In this document: positions 9,032-18,468 of the stretch, piece after piece
Numbering within the stretch: position 1 is the first letter of the stretch
Layout: each line of letters begins with the position of its first letter
Assembly (NCBI GenBank): GCA_003225295.1
Contig: QHYZ01000123.1
Coordinates: 1-36,951, forward strand
Origin: Acidobacteriota bacterium
Lineage (GTDB): Bacteria > Acidobacteriota > Terriglobia > Acidiferrales > UBA7541
Reading direction: 5' to 3'
Length of the DNA stretch: 36,951 bases
Program-made: the position numbers and the translations under genes
Notes under the pieces: model-generated
Told to the model about the DNA's origin: nothing
What the model saw: only the letters and a program-made list of their open reading frames with translations
Databases searched by the model: none

Positions 9032-9625
9032 ATGAAAATCGGACGATTCGCGAAACAATTTCAACATTCGATGATGGCTTTCGTTCTGGCGGGCGTTTGT
9101 CCCGGGGGCGCACTGGCTCAAAACGGTCACTCGCACGAGGCGACAGCGCAACCTCAACAATTGACATCAGCACAGAGCGCACTTCTGAAAACGGTTCGGG
9201 ATAACACGGAACGCTTCAAAGATGTGTCGGTAGCAGAGCGGGAGGGGTACGCGCTTCTATTCGGCTGTGTGAGCGGACCCGACTCGGGGGCGATGGGACT
9301 CCACTACGTGAACTTGTCCCTCGTGGCTGCTGGCGTAATAGATGCGACGCGCCCTCAGATCGTGATCTACGAGCCGATGCCAGACGGCCACCTGCAATTG
9401 ATTGGCGCCGACTTTCTAGTGATTGCGAGCGACTGGGACAAGGCTCATCCGGGACAAGGGGCGCCACAGCTCATGGGACAGCTCTTTCATTATTTCGAGA
9501 GCCCCAATCGCTTCGGCCTCCCCGCGTTCTACACGCTTCATGTGTGGGCATGGAAGGAGAATCCGAACGGCGCGTTCGTGAACTGGCACCCCAACGTTTC
9601 CTGCCAGGCCTTCGCCGGCCAGTAG
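9032..9625 (+). CDS. Secreted protein of unknown function
   Basis: 197 residues, start ATG 9032 with AAGGAG nine bases upstream. An N-terminal signal peptide ends near GGALAQ, followed by a His-containing segment. Conserved-looking blocks are GLHYVNLSLV, PQIVIYEPMPDG, SPNRFGLPAFYTLHVWAW and NWHPNVSC. I recognise this as a recurring hypothetical protein of environmental bacteria, without assigned biochemistry. Two cysteines (FGCVSG and NVSCQ) could form a disulfide. It is followed 70 bases later by an exported cytochrome and then a DUF1326 protein in the same direction, so a shared periplasmic redox or metal-related role is possible but only inferred. Confidence 0.75.
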   Translation: MKIGRFAKQFQHSMMAFVLAGVCPGGALAQNGHSHEATAQPQQLTSAQSALLKTVRDNTERFKDVSVAEREGYALLFGCVSGPDSGAMGLHYVNLSLVAAGVIDATRPQIVIYEPMPDGHLQLIGADFLVIASDWDKAHPGQGAPQLMGQLFHYFESPNRFGLPAFYTLHVWAWKENPNGAFVNWHPNVSCQAFAGQ

Positions 9626-9695
9626 CCTACGCAAGAACGACGGCACTGTCGGATGTGCTTAGCGGACGGATTTGCCGCGGTTCAAGGAGGGAGTT

Positions 9696-11249
9696 ATGTG
9701 GTCAATCGCCAATAAATTTAGTAGCAGGATTGCTGGAAAGAAAAGCCCAGCGCTCTTGGTATCTGTATTTCTTCTTGGAGCCGGTGGCTTGATTGCCACT
9801 GCGGACAATGCCGACCGGATTGTGCCGCCGTTTCAGATATTCGCGGACCCGGACGGAGCTTTTGCCACTCTGAATCTGGGAGGACCGGCCGACACGACGA
9901 CCAATCCTTTCTTTCAGGACTTAGGCAGCAACGGACGCCGCTGTGTCACCTGTCATCAACCCAGCGACGCCTGGTCGGTCACACCGCCGCATGTTCAAGC
10001 GCGCTTCGCGGCCTCGAATGGGACGGATCCTATTTTCCGACCGGTGGACGGCGCTAACTGCCCTTCGGTGGACGTCTCCAAGCTGCAAGAACGTCGCGAA
10101 GCCTACAGCCTATTGCTGAGCAGGGGATTAATTCGCGTTGGAATCGCTGTTCCGGCAAACGCCGACTACCAGGTGATCAGCGTCTACAACCGCTACGGAT
10201 GCAACGCCACCGACGTCATTTCGATGTACCGGAGGCCGCTGCCGACAACAAACCTTCCTTTCTTGAGCGCGGTCATGTTTGATGGCCGGGAATCTTCGTC
10301 AGCCACCGGCACAAACAAAATCGTTTACAACAACTATCCAACTTCGCTGCTCAGCGATCTGGCGCACCAGTCCCTGGACGCGACCGTCGGGCACGCGCAA
10401 GGGAACGGGACGCGGCCAACTCCTGAAGAACAGCAGCAAATTGTGGATTTCGAAACGAAGCTCTTCACCGCGCAGATCCATGATCGCTCTGCGGGCAATC
10501 TATATGACGACGGCGCGAAGGGCGGGCCTACTGGTATGTCGACCCAACCCTTCTTTATCACCATCAATTCCAGCGTCCATTTTTTGCTTCCCGGCTTCGA
10601 GCAACCGGGCGGCTTGGTGACTCCGGGCGACGGGCGGTTCACATCCAACATTTTCAACCTCTACGACACATGGGCGCTGAACACTGAGGACGATCAGAGC
10701 GCGGCGCGGAGCTCCATTGCTCACGGTGAGCAGCTCTTTAATACGCTGCAAATTCCCATCAGCGGCGTCGCAGGCATTAACGACGATGTAGCTGCCGGAG
10801 GCCTGGTTAAAGGCGGCATTCCCATGCTTCAGGGAACCTGCGGCACTTGCCACGACACCCCGAGTGTTGGTAACCACTCCTTCCCGACGCCGTTGAACAT
10901 CGGAACCGCCGACCCCAGCCCGGTCAATCGCTCCGTCAACCTGGGCGGCTTGGACGTGAGCTATCTGCCAGAGATCACCGTGTGCCGAAAAGATGCGGGC
11001 ACGGGTCTGCCGACAAACGATTGCAAAACTATAACCGATCTCGGCCAAGCCTTGATCGATGGCAGGTTCGATCATGTTGGCAAGATCAAAGGCCCGATTC
11101 TTCGTGGCCTGGCTGGGCGCGCACCCTATTTCCATAATGGCTCGGCAAGCACGCTCATGGAGGCCGTGAATTTCTACGACACACGTTTCAACTTGCATCT
11201 TTCCGACAAGGACAAAAACGACCTGGCAGCCTTCTTGCGGACCCTGTAA
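9696..11249 (+). CDS. Di-heme cytochrome c, cytochrome c peroxidase/MauG-like
   Basis: 517 residues, ATG 9696 with AAGGAGG five bases upstream. An N-terminal hydrophobic signal (LLVSVFLLGAGGLIATA) suggests export. Two haem sites are visible: CVTCH near residue 83 and CGTCH near residue 385. The C terminus has the family ending RAPYFHNGSASTLMEAVNFY and LAAFLRTL, as in bacterial cytochrome c peroxidases and MauG-like proteins. It is larger than classical peroxidases (about 320-350), with an extended region between the haems. It probably acts in the periplasm in electron transfer or peroxide/oxidative chemistry. It lies between two other exported-protein genes, probably one transcript. The enzymatic reaction is not established by sequence. 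Confidence 0.85.
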   Translation: MWSIANKFSSRIAGKKSPALLVSVFLLGAGGLIATADNADRIVPPFQIFADPDGAFATLNLGGPADTTTNPFFQDLGSNGRRCVTCHQPSDAWSVTPPHVQARFAASNGTDPIFRPVDGANCPSVDVSKLQERREAYSLLLSRGLIRVGIAVPANADYQVISVYNRYGCNATDVISMYRRPLPTTNLPFLSAVMFDGRESSSATGTNKIVYNNYPTSLLSDLAHQSLDATVGHAQGNGTRPTPEEQQQIVDFETKLFTAQIHDRSAGNLYDDGAKGGPTGMSTQPFFITINSSVHFLLPGFEQPGGLVTPGDGRFTSNIFNLYDTWALNTEDDQSAARSSIAHGEQLFNTLQIPISGVAGINDDVAAGGLVKGGIPMLQGTCGTCHDTPSVGNHSFPTPLNIGTADPSPVNRSVNLGGLDVSYLPEITVCRKDAGTGLPTNDCKTITDLGQALIDGRFDHVGKIKGPILRGLAGRAPYFHNGSASTLMEAVNFYDTRFNLHLSDKDKNDLAAFLRTL

Positions 11250-11333
11250 AGAAAATAGGGGGAACGCAGGTCAGAAAAATGTTTTCAGGAAATGAAGGGA
11301 CTTAAACACATTTCCAATAGAAAAGGAGAAGAC

Positions 11334-12017
11334 ATGAAAGCATTACCATTGATTGGGTTGGTTCTGGCGCTGGCGGCGTCACTGGCCGCGGCACCAGGGG
11401 AATCTTCGTGGCGGATGAAAGCCGACTACGTGGAAGCCTGCAGTTGCCATCTGTTTTGCCAATGTTATTTCAGCGACAGTCACGGGCATAAGCATGCCGA
11501 ACACCCCTTTTGCGAATTCAACATGGCCGTGACAGTCCGTGAGGGGCATTCCGGGAACGTGGACCTCGCGAATACCAAATATTGGTTGACGGGCGACCTT
11601 GGCGACAAGTGGGGCACAGAGAACAAGGCGACCTGGGTGACGGTTTCTTTCGATCCCAAGACCACCCAAGCGCAACGCGATTCCCTAGCCCCCATCATTC
11701 TCAAAACGTATGGTCTCGAGTGGGGTGAACTGAAAGTGCAGGAAGCACCCATCGAAATCCATCAGTCAGGCGACATCGTCGAGGCCAAGCTGGCCGACGG
11801 CAAGCAGGCCTACTTAAAGCTCCGGCGCGAGCCCGGGGTTGACGGGAAAGGCGTCGTGCTCAAGAACGTCAAGTATTTTGATGCTGTCGAGAACGAAGGC
11901 TTCCAGATGTACAAGTCGATCGAGCACCGCGCGGATTTGGCGGGGCATCAGTTCGCCCACACTGATCGTAATGCGTTCCTCATCACGATCGTCTCGCAAG
12001 AGACCACCGCAAAGTAG
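11334..12017 (+). CDS. DUF1326 family protein with signal peptide
   Basis: 227 residues starting at ATG 11334 (AAAGGAG five bases upstream). A signal peptide (LIGLVLALAASLAAAP) precedes the DUF1326 hallmark YVEACSCHLFCQCYF, with closely spaced cysteines and a histidine that could bind metal. A His-rich segment (DSHGHKHAEH) follows. DUF1326 proteins are widespread and uncharacterised. Here the protein is predicted exported and sits 84 bases after the di-heme cytochrome gene. The C-x-C-H-x-x-C-x-C cluster next to a cytochrome suggests metal handling or redox, which is an inference. Confidence 0.85.
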   Translation: MKALPLIGLVLALAASLAAAPGESSWRMKADYVEACSCHLFCQCYFSDSHGHKHAEHPFCEFNMAVTVREGHSGNVDLANTKYWLTGDLGDKWGTENKATWVTVSFDPKTTQAQRDSLAPIILKTYGLEWGELKVQEAPIEIHQSGDIVEAKLADGKQAYLKLRREPGVDGKGVVLKNVKYFDAVENEGFQMYKSIEHRADLAGHQFAHTDRNAFLITIVSQETTAK

Positions 12018-12608
12018 ACCCAAACCAGACACTGACGTGTCGATGAGGCCCAAATGGCGAAGCGGACGAATGCCGCGTTCAGATCGTTGGCAAAACATCC
12101 CGATAGCACTCACAACTCCAGAATCGGCTCGTCACTGGGCGGATGGTCGGCCACTCTTACCCAATCCGGTTACGTCAGGGTTGTCGTAACCCGGACACGA
12201 TATGTGTCCGGGCGACAGAAAATGTAAGCCATTCGATTTCAAATACATCCACCACTCTTCCAGACCACAGGTCACGCTGTTTGGTCAACCACCTTCATTT
12301 ATTCTTCATTCATCCGGCCACCGTGCACTTTGATTTTAGAGACAGCGGTTTGTCGAGCTCACGAAGAGAAAAGCGAGGGAAGCCAGATCAAAATAGGGAA
12401 AGTTTTAGCCGATTCCCAGCTCGTCTGCGATCGAGCTGGCAGGGCGAACCGGGTCCAACTTGTCCGAGACTTGGCTTACCGCAATACGCGCCAACTCAAT
12501 GCAATTGTTTTGATCTTTCCCAGCAACCCTTGCGTACCACGATCTTATTGACATCGGACCTCGTTAAGGGAGAATAACGAACCAAACTGTCTTTCGAAGG
12601 AGAACCAA
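12018..12608. other. 590-bp leader/intergenic region before the receptor operon
   Basis: No gene is supported. It contains the largest version of the dispersed hairpin repeat (12158-12217) and, at about 12287-12317, the ACCTTCATTTATTCTTCATT block also seen near 4438. The promoter of the receptor operon should lie here; I cannot place it with confidence. Confidence 0.5.
12182..12217 (+). repeat. Strong hairpin in dispersed repeat copy D
   Basis: CCCGGACAC and GTGTCCGGG form a perfect 9-bp stem around a GATAT loop (12190-12212). TGTCG and CGACA flank it as an outer 5-bp stem across a small TAA bulge. No T-run follows, so it does not look like an intrinsic terminator. Confidence 0.6.
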
Positions 12609-15600
12609 ATGCGATACAGATTGTGGATAGGTCTATGCCCTCTGGTGTTGGCGGCGATGCCCTCGTTCGCACAGGTGGCCAACAATACGGCGTTGGTTGG
12701 CACGGTTACGGACACGAGCGGACAAGCGGTAACCGGAGCGAAAGTCACAGCGGTGAACGTGGCAACCAACGAACGCTATTCCGCCACAACGAATGAGGAG
12801 GGTGCTTATACTCTTACCTTCATTCGACAGGGCACCTACACCATCACCGTGGAACACGCAGGCTTTTCGAGGTCCGTTCAAGAGGGCATCGTAGTTGACA
12901 TTAACCGAACCGTGCGCACTGATGTAAGCCTCCGCGTGGGATCGGTTTCCGAATCCGTGACCGTTAATGCGGGCGCTCCCCCGGTTTCTACCGATGATGC
13001 CACGGTTGCGGAAACGCTAAGCTCGCGATCCGTTGTGGACCTCCCGCTGAATGGACGTGACGCACTGAAACTCGCGGCTACAACCTCAGATGTCATCGTA
13101 GGGCCGAAGTCCAATCAAACAGGTATTCCGCCGGGTGAAGATTTCATTGGGGCCGGCCAACGGGAAATCACGAATAGCCTGACGCTCGATGGAATCACAA
13201 TCATGAACAACCTCATTACCGTCACGAACGTCCGGCCCAACGTGGACGCAGTTGAGGAGGTGCAAGTACAGAACGGAAATTACACGGCACAATACGGGAG
13301 CTACATGGGCGTGCATGTGAATCTCGCCACGAAATCAGGAACGAACGATCTCCACGGTGCTGTGCTTGAATTCGTCAGGAATAGCCTGTTTGACGCACAT
13401 CCCTTCTTCGATACTCCGGGTAGCCCCAAAAAGCCGCTTCACATAAATCAGTTCGGAGCTGAGGTTGGCGGTCCAGTTTATTTGCCCAAACTGTACAACG
13501 GACGAAACAAGACATTTTTCATCGCGTCCTATGAGGGACTGCGCCAGATAAAGAGTCCATCGCAACTCGGCACAACATTTACTCAGGCAATGCGCAATGG
13601 AGATTTCTCGGCTCTATGCACGGCGGGTTTCAATGCCGCGGGTCTATGCAATACCGCCAGCCAACAAATACACAACCCCACAACGTTGGCTCCGTACGCG
13701 AATAATCAGATTCCCTCGAATCAACTGTCGGGCGTTTCACAAGGGTTGTTGCAATACTACCCGTTGCCAAACATCCCCGGCACAAACACGGTCTCAGGTC
13801 CAGTGGCGGCCAACGTTTCAACGAATCAAACGCTGGAACGCATTGACAACAATATCGGGGACAAGATTCGCCTGTTCGTCCGCTACGATTGGCAGAACAC
13901 GAACATCTTTGGCGGTAGCATCACGCCCACCGGTGGGACCTACGGCCCGGCTTGCAACAGGAACATTGCGATTGGCTACACTCACGTCATCACCCAAAAC
14001 ATCATCAACGATTTTCGCTTTGGCCGAAATTATCTGATGACGAACGCGCTGAACTACTGGGCACAGAACAATCTTTTGGACGCCGGGACCAAGCTCGGAA
14101 TCCCGGGCTTCACGGGCGATACCGCGTTCCACAATCCGGGCATCCCTGATATCACCGTGAGCGGTTTTATGACGCTCGGCAACGCGGGGAGCAACTGGTA
14201 CCAAGACGATACAACTTGGCACGGCTATGACGAAGTGAGCTATCGCCAGGGCTCCCACAACTTCATGGTGGGAGCGGAGATTCGCAAGCTGATTACTGGC
14301 CGAGCAGCGGCAAACAATCCACGCGGCCTGTTCAACTTCACGGGTTCACGGAGCGGAAACGCGGCGTCGGATTTCATGCTCGGGACTGCACAAAATGACA
14401 TTACGCCGATTCAAGAGTTCAAAGGTGTTGTTGCGGAATGGCGCGACGGATTCTTTGGCCTCGATAATTGGCAAGTAAATTCGAAGTTGACGTTGAACTA
14501 TGGCATCCGCTACGAATTGCCCACGGTTCCGTACAGCGTGAACGGCAACGCGAGAATCTTGAACCCACAACAGACGGCGCTAATCCCCGCCACAATTCCC
14601 GATCCGGGGTTTTCATTCATCAATCCTCAGCATAGCGTTTGGGCACCGCGCTTGGGGTTCGCATATCGGGTTACATCCAAGACGGCGATCCGTGGAGGCG
14701 GCGGCATCTACTACAATCCCAATCAGACGAACAGCTTTACGCTCGCAACAACGAATCCGCCGTTCGGCATAACAACTACTTTCAATAATTCGGCCGCTAC
14801 TCCGATCTCCTTCGGCAGCCCTACTCCAGGCACTGGGACAACGCCAACAACGTTCTTGAGCGTGTTTACGGAGAACCCGGATTTGCCAACCCCGCGAATG
14901 TACCAGTGGAATTTAGGCGTCTCCCGTGAGTTGTGGAGCAATGCGGGGTTCGAGCTACAGTATCTTGGCTCGCGCTCGATACATCTGGATCGGAGCTATT
15001 TCAACAACGCGCCCGCGCCGGGTCCGGGTCCAGTCAACCCGCGCCGTCCAAATCAACTTTGGGGACAAATCCGCACGATCCAAAATGACCTGATTGCGAA
15101 CTATCACGGGTTTACGGGGATCTTCCGGCAACGGATGAGCCACAACCTACAAATGTTGGCCAGCTATACGTGGTCTCACACTCTAGACGTGTCCACCGAT
15201 TCCAACGGCGGCGGCGCGGCCATGAATGACTATGACTGGCATCTTGATTACGGCAACGCCAACTGGGACATCCGGCACAGATTCGTAACGAGTTTCATCT
15301 ATGACTTGCCGCGTCTTAATGGCACGAATTCAGTTTTGCGGTGGACGCTCGGCAGCTGGCAAGCCAACGGTATTTTCACGGCGCAGTCAGGAATTCCAAT
15401 CAATGTCATAATCGCGGCGGACCAAGCCAACATCGGACGGCCCAATCAGCGCCCGAACCTCGTTGGAACGCCCAGTGCGAACTGCGGCTCTGGACACCTC
15501 ATCGGTTGTATTAACTCGGCCGCATTTGCGTTGCCCGCGCCATTCACATTTGGGAATGCCGGACGAAATCTAATTTTTGGGCCGGGGCTTGTGGACGCGG

Positions 15601-15800
15601 ACTTTTCGCTGTTCAAAAACATTCCAATTAATGAGCGTACGACGTTTCAGTTCCGCGCCGAGATGTTCAACATTTTCAACCACCCGAACTTTGCCAATCC
15701 GGGAAATCCGGCAACATGGAATACGGCATCGTTCGGGAATGTCACGCAAACCACTACGGACAATCGTGACATTCAGTTCGGTGCAAAGATTATTTTCTAA
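12609..15800 (+). CDS. TonB-dependent receptor-like outer membrane protein, Oar type
   Basis: 1063 residues, ATG 12609 with GAAGGAG nearby. A signal peptide ends at SFAQ. A carboxypeptidase-regulatory-like beta sandwich follows at about residues 25-110 (VGTVTDTSGQAVTGAKVTAV, then YTLTFIRQGTYTITVEHAGF). A plug-like region (VVDLPLNGRDALKL, GQREITNSLTLDGI) comes next, then a long beta barrel ending in an aromatic C terminus (IQFGAKIIF). This is the Oar/SusC-like receptor type greatly expanded in Acidobacteriota. It starts the operon and is followed nine bases after its stop by the amidohydrolase, so it probably imports or binds that enzyme's substrate. No lesion is seen. Confidence 0.93.
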   Translation: MRYRLWIGLCPLVLAAMPSFAQVANNTALVGTVTDTSGQAVTGAKVTAVNVATNERYSATTNEEGAYTLTFIRQGTYTITVEHAGFSRSVQEGIVVDINRTVRTDVSLRVGSVSESVTVNAGAPPVSTDDATVAETLSSRSVVDLPLNGRDALKLAATTSDVIVGPKSNQTGIPPGEDFIGAGQREITNSLTLDGITIMNNLITVTNVRPNVDAVEEVQVQNGNYTAQYGSYMGVHVNLATKSGTNDLHGAVLEFVRNSLFDAHPFFDTPGSPKKPLHINQFGAEVGGPVYLPKLYNGRNKTFFIASYEGLRQIKSPSQLGTTFTQAMRNGDFSALCTAGFNAAGLCNTASQQIHNPTTLAPYANNQIPSNQLSGVSQGLLQYYPLPNIPGTNTVSGPVAANVSTNQTLERIDNNIGDKIRLFVRYDWQNTNIFGGSITPTGGTYGPACNRNIAIGYTHVITQNIINDFRFGRNYLMTNALNYWAQNNLLDAGTKLGIPGFTGDTAFHNPGIPDITVSGFMTLGNAGSNWYQDDTTWHGYDEVSYRQGSHNFMVGAEIRKLITGRAAANNPRGLFNFTGSRSGNAASDFMLGTAQNDITPIQEFKGVVAEWRDGFFGLDNWQVNSKLTLNYGIRYELPTVPYSVNGNARILNPQQTALIPATIPDPGFSFINPQHSVWAPRLGFAYRVTSKTAIRGGGGIYYNPNQTNSFTLATTNPPFGITTTFNNSAATPISFGSPTPGTGTTPTTFLSVFTENPDLPTPRMYQWNLGVSRELWSNAGFELQYLGSRSIHLDRSYFNNAPAPGPGPVNPRRPNQLWGQIRTIQNDLIANYHGFTGIFRQRMSHNLQMLASYTWSHTLDVSTDSNGGGAAMNDYDWHLDYGNANWDIRHRFVTSFIYDLPRLNGTNSVLRWTLGSWQANGIFTAQSGIPINVIIAADQANIGRPNQRPNLVGTPSANCGSGHLIGCINSAAFALPAPFTFGNAGRNLIFGPGLVDADFSLFKNIPINERTTFQFRAEMFNIFNHPNFANPGNPATWNTASFGNVTQTTTDNRDIQFGAKIIF

Positions 15801-15808
15801 GGAGGCCA

Positions 15809-17206
15809 ATGCGACATCTATTCACGGCGCTATTTGTATGTGCGTTCGTCATTCCGGCGAGAGCGCAGCACCCAACACAACAACCTAAGTACGATTTGTT
15901 GCTCAAAGGAGGGCATGTTATCGATCCAGCGAACGGGCTGGATGCCAAGATGGACGTTGCGGTTTTGCTCGGCAGGATCGCGGCTGTTCAAAAAGACATT
16001 CCAGCCAATGACGCCGGAAAGGTAGTGGATGTTTCAGGATTGTACGTCACGCCGGGCCTGATTGATATTCACTATCACATCGGGCACGGCGGTGCGCCGC
16101 TGAATTGGTTTGCGCCAGATTCATCAGACCATGAGATCGCGCTTTTGACCGCTCCCACCTCCACACAGATAGACCCTCACGCGGTGCTTGTGCCGTACGG
16201 TGTTCCAGCGGATTTGGCGTTGCAATCGGGCGTAACGACCGTCGTAGATGCGGGGTCCGCTGGAGCAGACACGTTTTTGCAAGAGAAAGAAGAAGTCATC
16301 GAACACGCCAAAGTGCGGGTGCTGGCGTTCCTCAACGTCGTTAGCAACGGTATGAAAGGGGGACTCGAACAGACCGTAGACAACATGGACGTAAAGCGAT
16401 GCGCCGACACGGTCCTTAGATATTCGGACATCATCGTTGGCGTGAAGACAGCGCACTACTGGCCGCAAAGACCGCTGGACGAATTGCATCCAACGTGGGC
16501 GGCGGTAGACCGGGCAATCGCTTGCGCTGACGCGGCAAAAGTTCCGGTCATGTACGACTTCTGGCCGCGTCCCGAGCGATCTTACGCGGACCTGATACTA
16601 CAGAAAGCAAGACCCGGAGACATTCATACTCATGTGTTCGCGCAGCAATTCCCCATCATCGTGGACGGAAAGCTCAACCCCATCATGCAACAAGCTCGCG
16701 CCCGTGGAGTGATTTTCGATGTGGGCCACGGAGCCGGAAGTTTTTGGTTCCGCAATGCCGTACCAGCGGTCAAACAAGGGTTTGTGCCGGACTCCATGTC
16801 CACGGATTTGCACATAGGAGATTTCACCACCCTCAGCATGAGCAACGTCATGTCTAAGTTTTTAAACATGGGCGTTCCGCTGGCCGATCTTATACGCCGT
16901 TCAACGGTGAACCCGGCGAATGAGATTCACAGACCTGAACTCGGAACGTTGACGGTTGGCCGAGAGGCGGATATCGCTGTGCTTGACGAACAGCACGGAC
17001 ATTTCGGCTTTGTTGATTGCGGATACGCCAAGATGGAAGGCACCTCGCGGGTTGTGGCGCAAATGACGATACGCGCCGGGCGAATTCTCTACGATCCATC
17101 GGGCTTGAGCATGGTCCAGTGGGAGAAGGCCCGCCCGCAGTATTTCAACATTCCGATGTTGCAGGGTTCACTCCCAGCAACCGCTGACAGCTACCCGAGG
17201 AACTAA
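15809..17206 (+). CDS. Exported amidohydrolase, deacetylase type
   Basis: 465 residues, ATG 15809 with AAGGAGG just upstream. A signal peptide (LFTALFVCAFVIPARAQ) predicts export. Amidohydrolase-superfamily metal ligands are visible: HxH in IDIHYHIGHGG (about 88 and 90), a candidate carboxylated Lys in VGVKTAHYW, His in DIHTHVF, His in FDVGHGAGSFWF and Asp in MSTDLHIGD. This pattern matches the Atu3266/EF0837-like deacetylase group rather than true dihydroorotases; that group is known to cleave N-acyl or O-acyl groups and often neighbours a SelA-like gene. Here a SelA-like gene follows 10 bases later and a receptor precedes it. Substrate unknown; an N-acylated amino compound is inferred. Confidence 0.88.
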   Translation: MRHLFTALFVCAFVIPARAQHPTQQPKYDLLLKGGHVIDPANGLDAKMDVAVLLGRIAAVQKDIPANDAGKVVDVSGLYVTPGLIDIHYHIGHGGAPLNWFAPDSSDHEIALLTAPTSTQIDPHAVLVPYGVPADLALQSGVTTVVDAGSAGADTFLQEKEEVIEHAKVRVLAFLNVVSNGMKGGLEQTVDNMDVKRCADTVLRYSDIIVGVKTAHYWPQRPLDELHPTWAAVDRAIACADAAKVPVMYDFWPRPERSYADLILQKARPGDIHTHVFAQQFPIIVDGKLNPIMQQARARGVIFDVGHGAGSFWFRNAVPAVKQGFVPDSMSTDLHIGDFTTLSMSNVMSKFLNMGVPLADLIRRSTVNPANEIHRPELGTLTVGREADIAVLDEQHGHFGFVDCGYAKMEGTSRVVAQMTIRAGRILYDPSGLSMVQWEKARPQYFNIPMLQGSLPATADSYPRN

Positions 17207-17216
17207 AGGAGGAACC

Positions 17217-18468
17217 GTGGCCATTAGCCGTAGACAACTGTTGCGTGGTGGGAGTCTTATCACGGGCGCATGTGCGTTTAGCGGCGGATCGGTGAACGCC
17301 TCTACGCCGGGTGCAGTTGTGGGGGTGGACTATTATCAGAAACTTGGCGTAACCCCTTTCATCAACGCCGCTGGCACGTACACAATTCTCTCCGCATCAA
17401 CGTTGCCGGAACAAGTGCAAGCGGCCATCGCCCTGGCGGCGCAAAAGCCCGTGCATCTGATGGAGCTACACAAAGCGGCAGGAGAATACCTGGCCCGGCG
17501 TTTGCGATGCGAGGGCGCGTTAGTTACGTCCGGCGCAGCCGCTTCGATAAAGCTGGCAACGGCGGCGTGCATTACTCGCGGCAATAAATCAGCAATCGTG
17601 AATATCCCCACGGACATGGAGGGACTATAATAAAGAACGAAGTCATCGTTCAAAGGCTCATCACTACGATTATGACCATGCGATCCGTGATTGCGGCGCA
17701 AAGTTCGTTGATGTTGAAACGCTCGATGATTGCGAACGTGCATTTTCGGATCGTACAGTGATGACACAATTTTTTAATGCGGCTGAGGGTGGACACATCA
17801 GCCGTGAGGATTGGGTTCGCGTTGCTCACAAACATGGAGTCGCGTGCTTCAACGATGCCGCCGCTGATGTCCCGCCCATTGCGAACCTTTGGAACTACAC
17901 AGCTATGGGGTTTGACCTCGTGGCCTTTTCAGGAGGCAAAGGTATTCGAGGTCCGCAATGCACGGGGTTGCTCTTGGGTAAGAAAGACTTGATAGACGGG
18001 GCGGTGCTGAATAATTCGCCTTACTCAAACACGGTGGGGCGCGGGATGAAAGTGGGTAAAGAGGAGATTATCGGTTTTGTTGCTGCTGTGGATTGGTTTC
18101 GCGAACAGGATGACGCCGCGATGGAGGCGGAATTTCGCAAGCGAGCCGGAGTAATCGCAGAGCGCGTCAAAACCGTGCCAAGCGTACAAGCAAGAGTGTT
18201 CATACCGCCAGTTGCGAACCACGTTCCACACTTGCTGATCACCTACGATACGAACCGCGTCAAGCTCACCGCAACCGAGGTTATGCAAAAAATGCGCGAG
18301 GGAACTCCGCGCATAGAGTTGAATCCATCAACAGGTGGAGGACCCGCAAGTGCGGGCTTGCCGGGCGGCAACAATGTAATCGTTGTGGGCGTGTGGATGT
18401 TGCAGCCGGGTGAAGATCAGATTGTGGCGACACGGCTCCAGGAGGTCTTGGCGGGAGCCGCGAAGTAG
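17217..18468 (+). pseudogene. SelA-like PLP enzyme with Tat signal, frameshifted twice
   Basis: Read through two shifts, this is an enzyme of about 417 residues. GTG start at 17217 with AAAGGAGG. A Tat signal (SRRQLLRGG, then a hydrophobic stretch) predicts export of a folded, cofactor-loaded protein. The PLP lysine lies in AFSGGKGIRGPQCTG. The fold is that of selenocysteine-synthase-like ammonia-lyases/aldolases such as DgaE, not a true tRNA-dependent SelA. Frame changes occur at about 17627-17633 (after TDMEGL) and about 17654-17660 (after EVIVQR); each behaves as one deleted base, and the intervening piece keeps family sequence (HYDYDHAIRDCG). Two closely spaced lesions in an otherwise clean gene could be sequencing error or recent loss. 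Confidence 0.85.

Noticed and set aside
12182-12217. Intrinsic terminator of the DUF1326 cluster
   Set aside because: The stem is strong, but no T-run follows and it is about 165 bases after the stop; it matches a dispersed repeat instead.
17217-18468. True selenocysteine synthase (selA) or a selenoprotein recoding site
   Set aside because: It has a Tat signal, pairs with an amidohydrolase and no selB, selC or SECIS-like element is seen; the broken frames are indels, not UGA codons.
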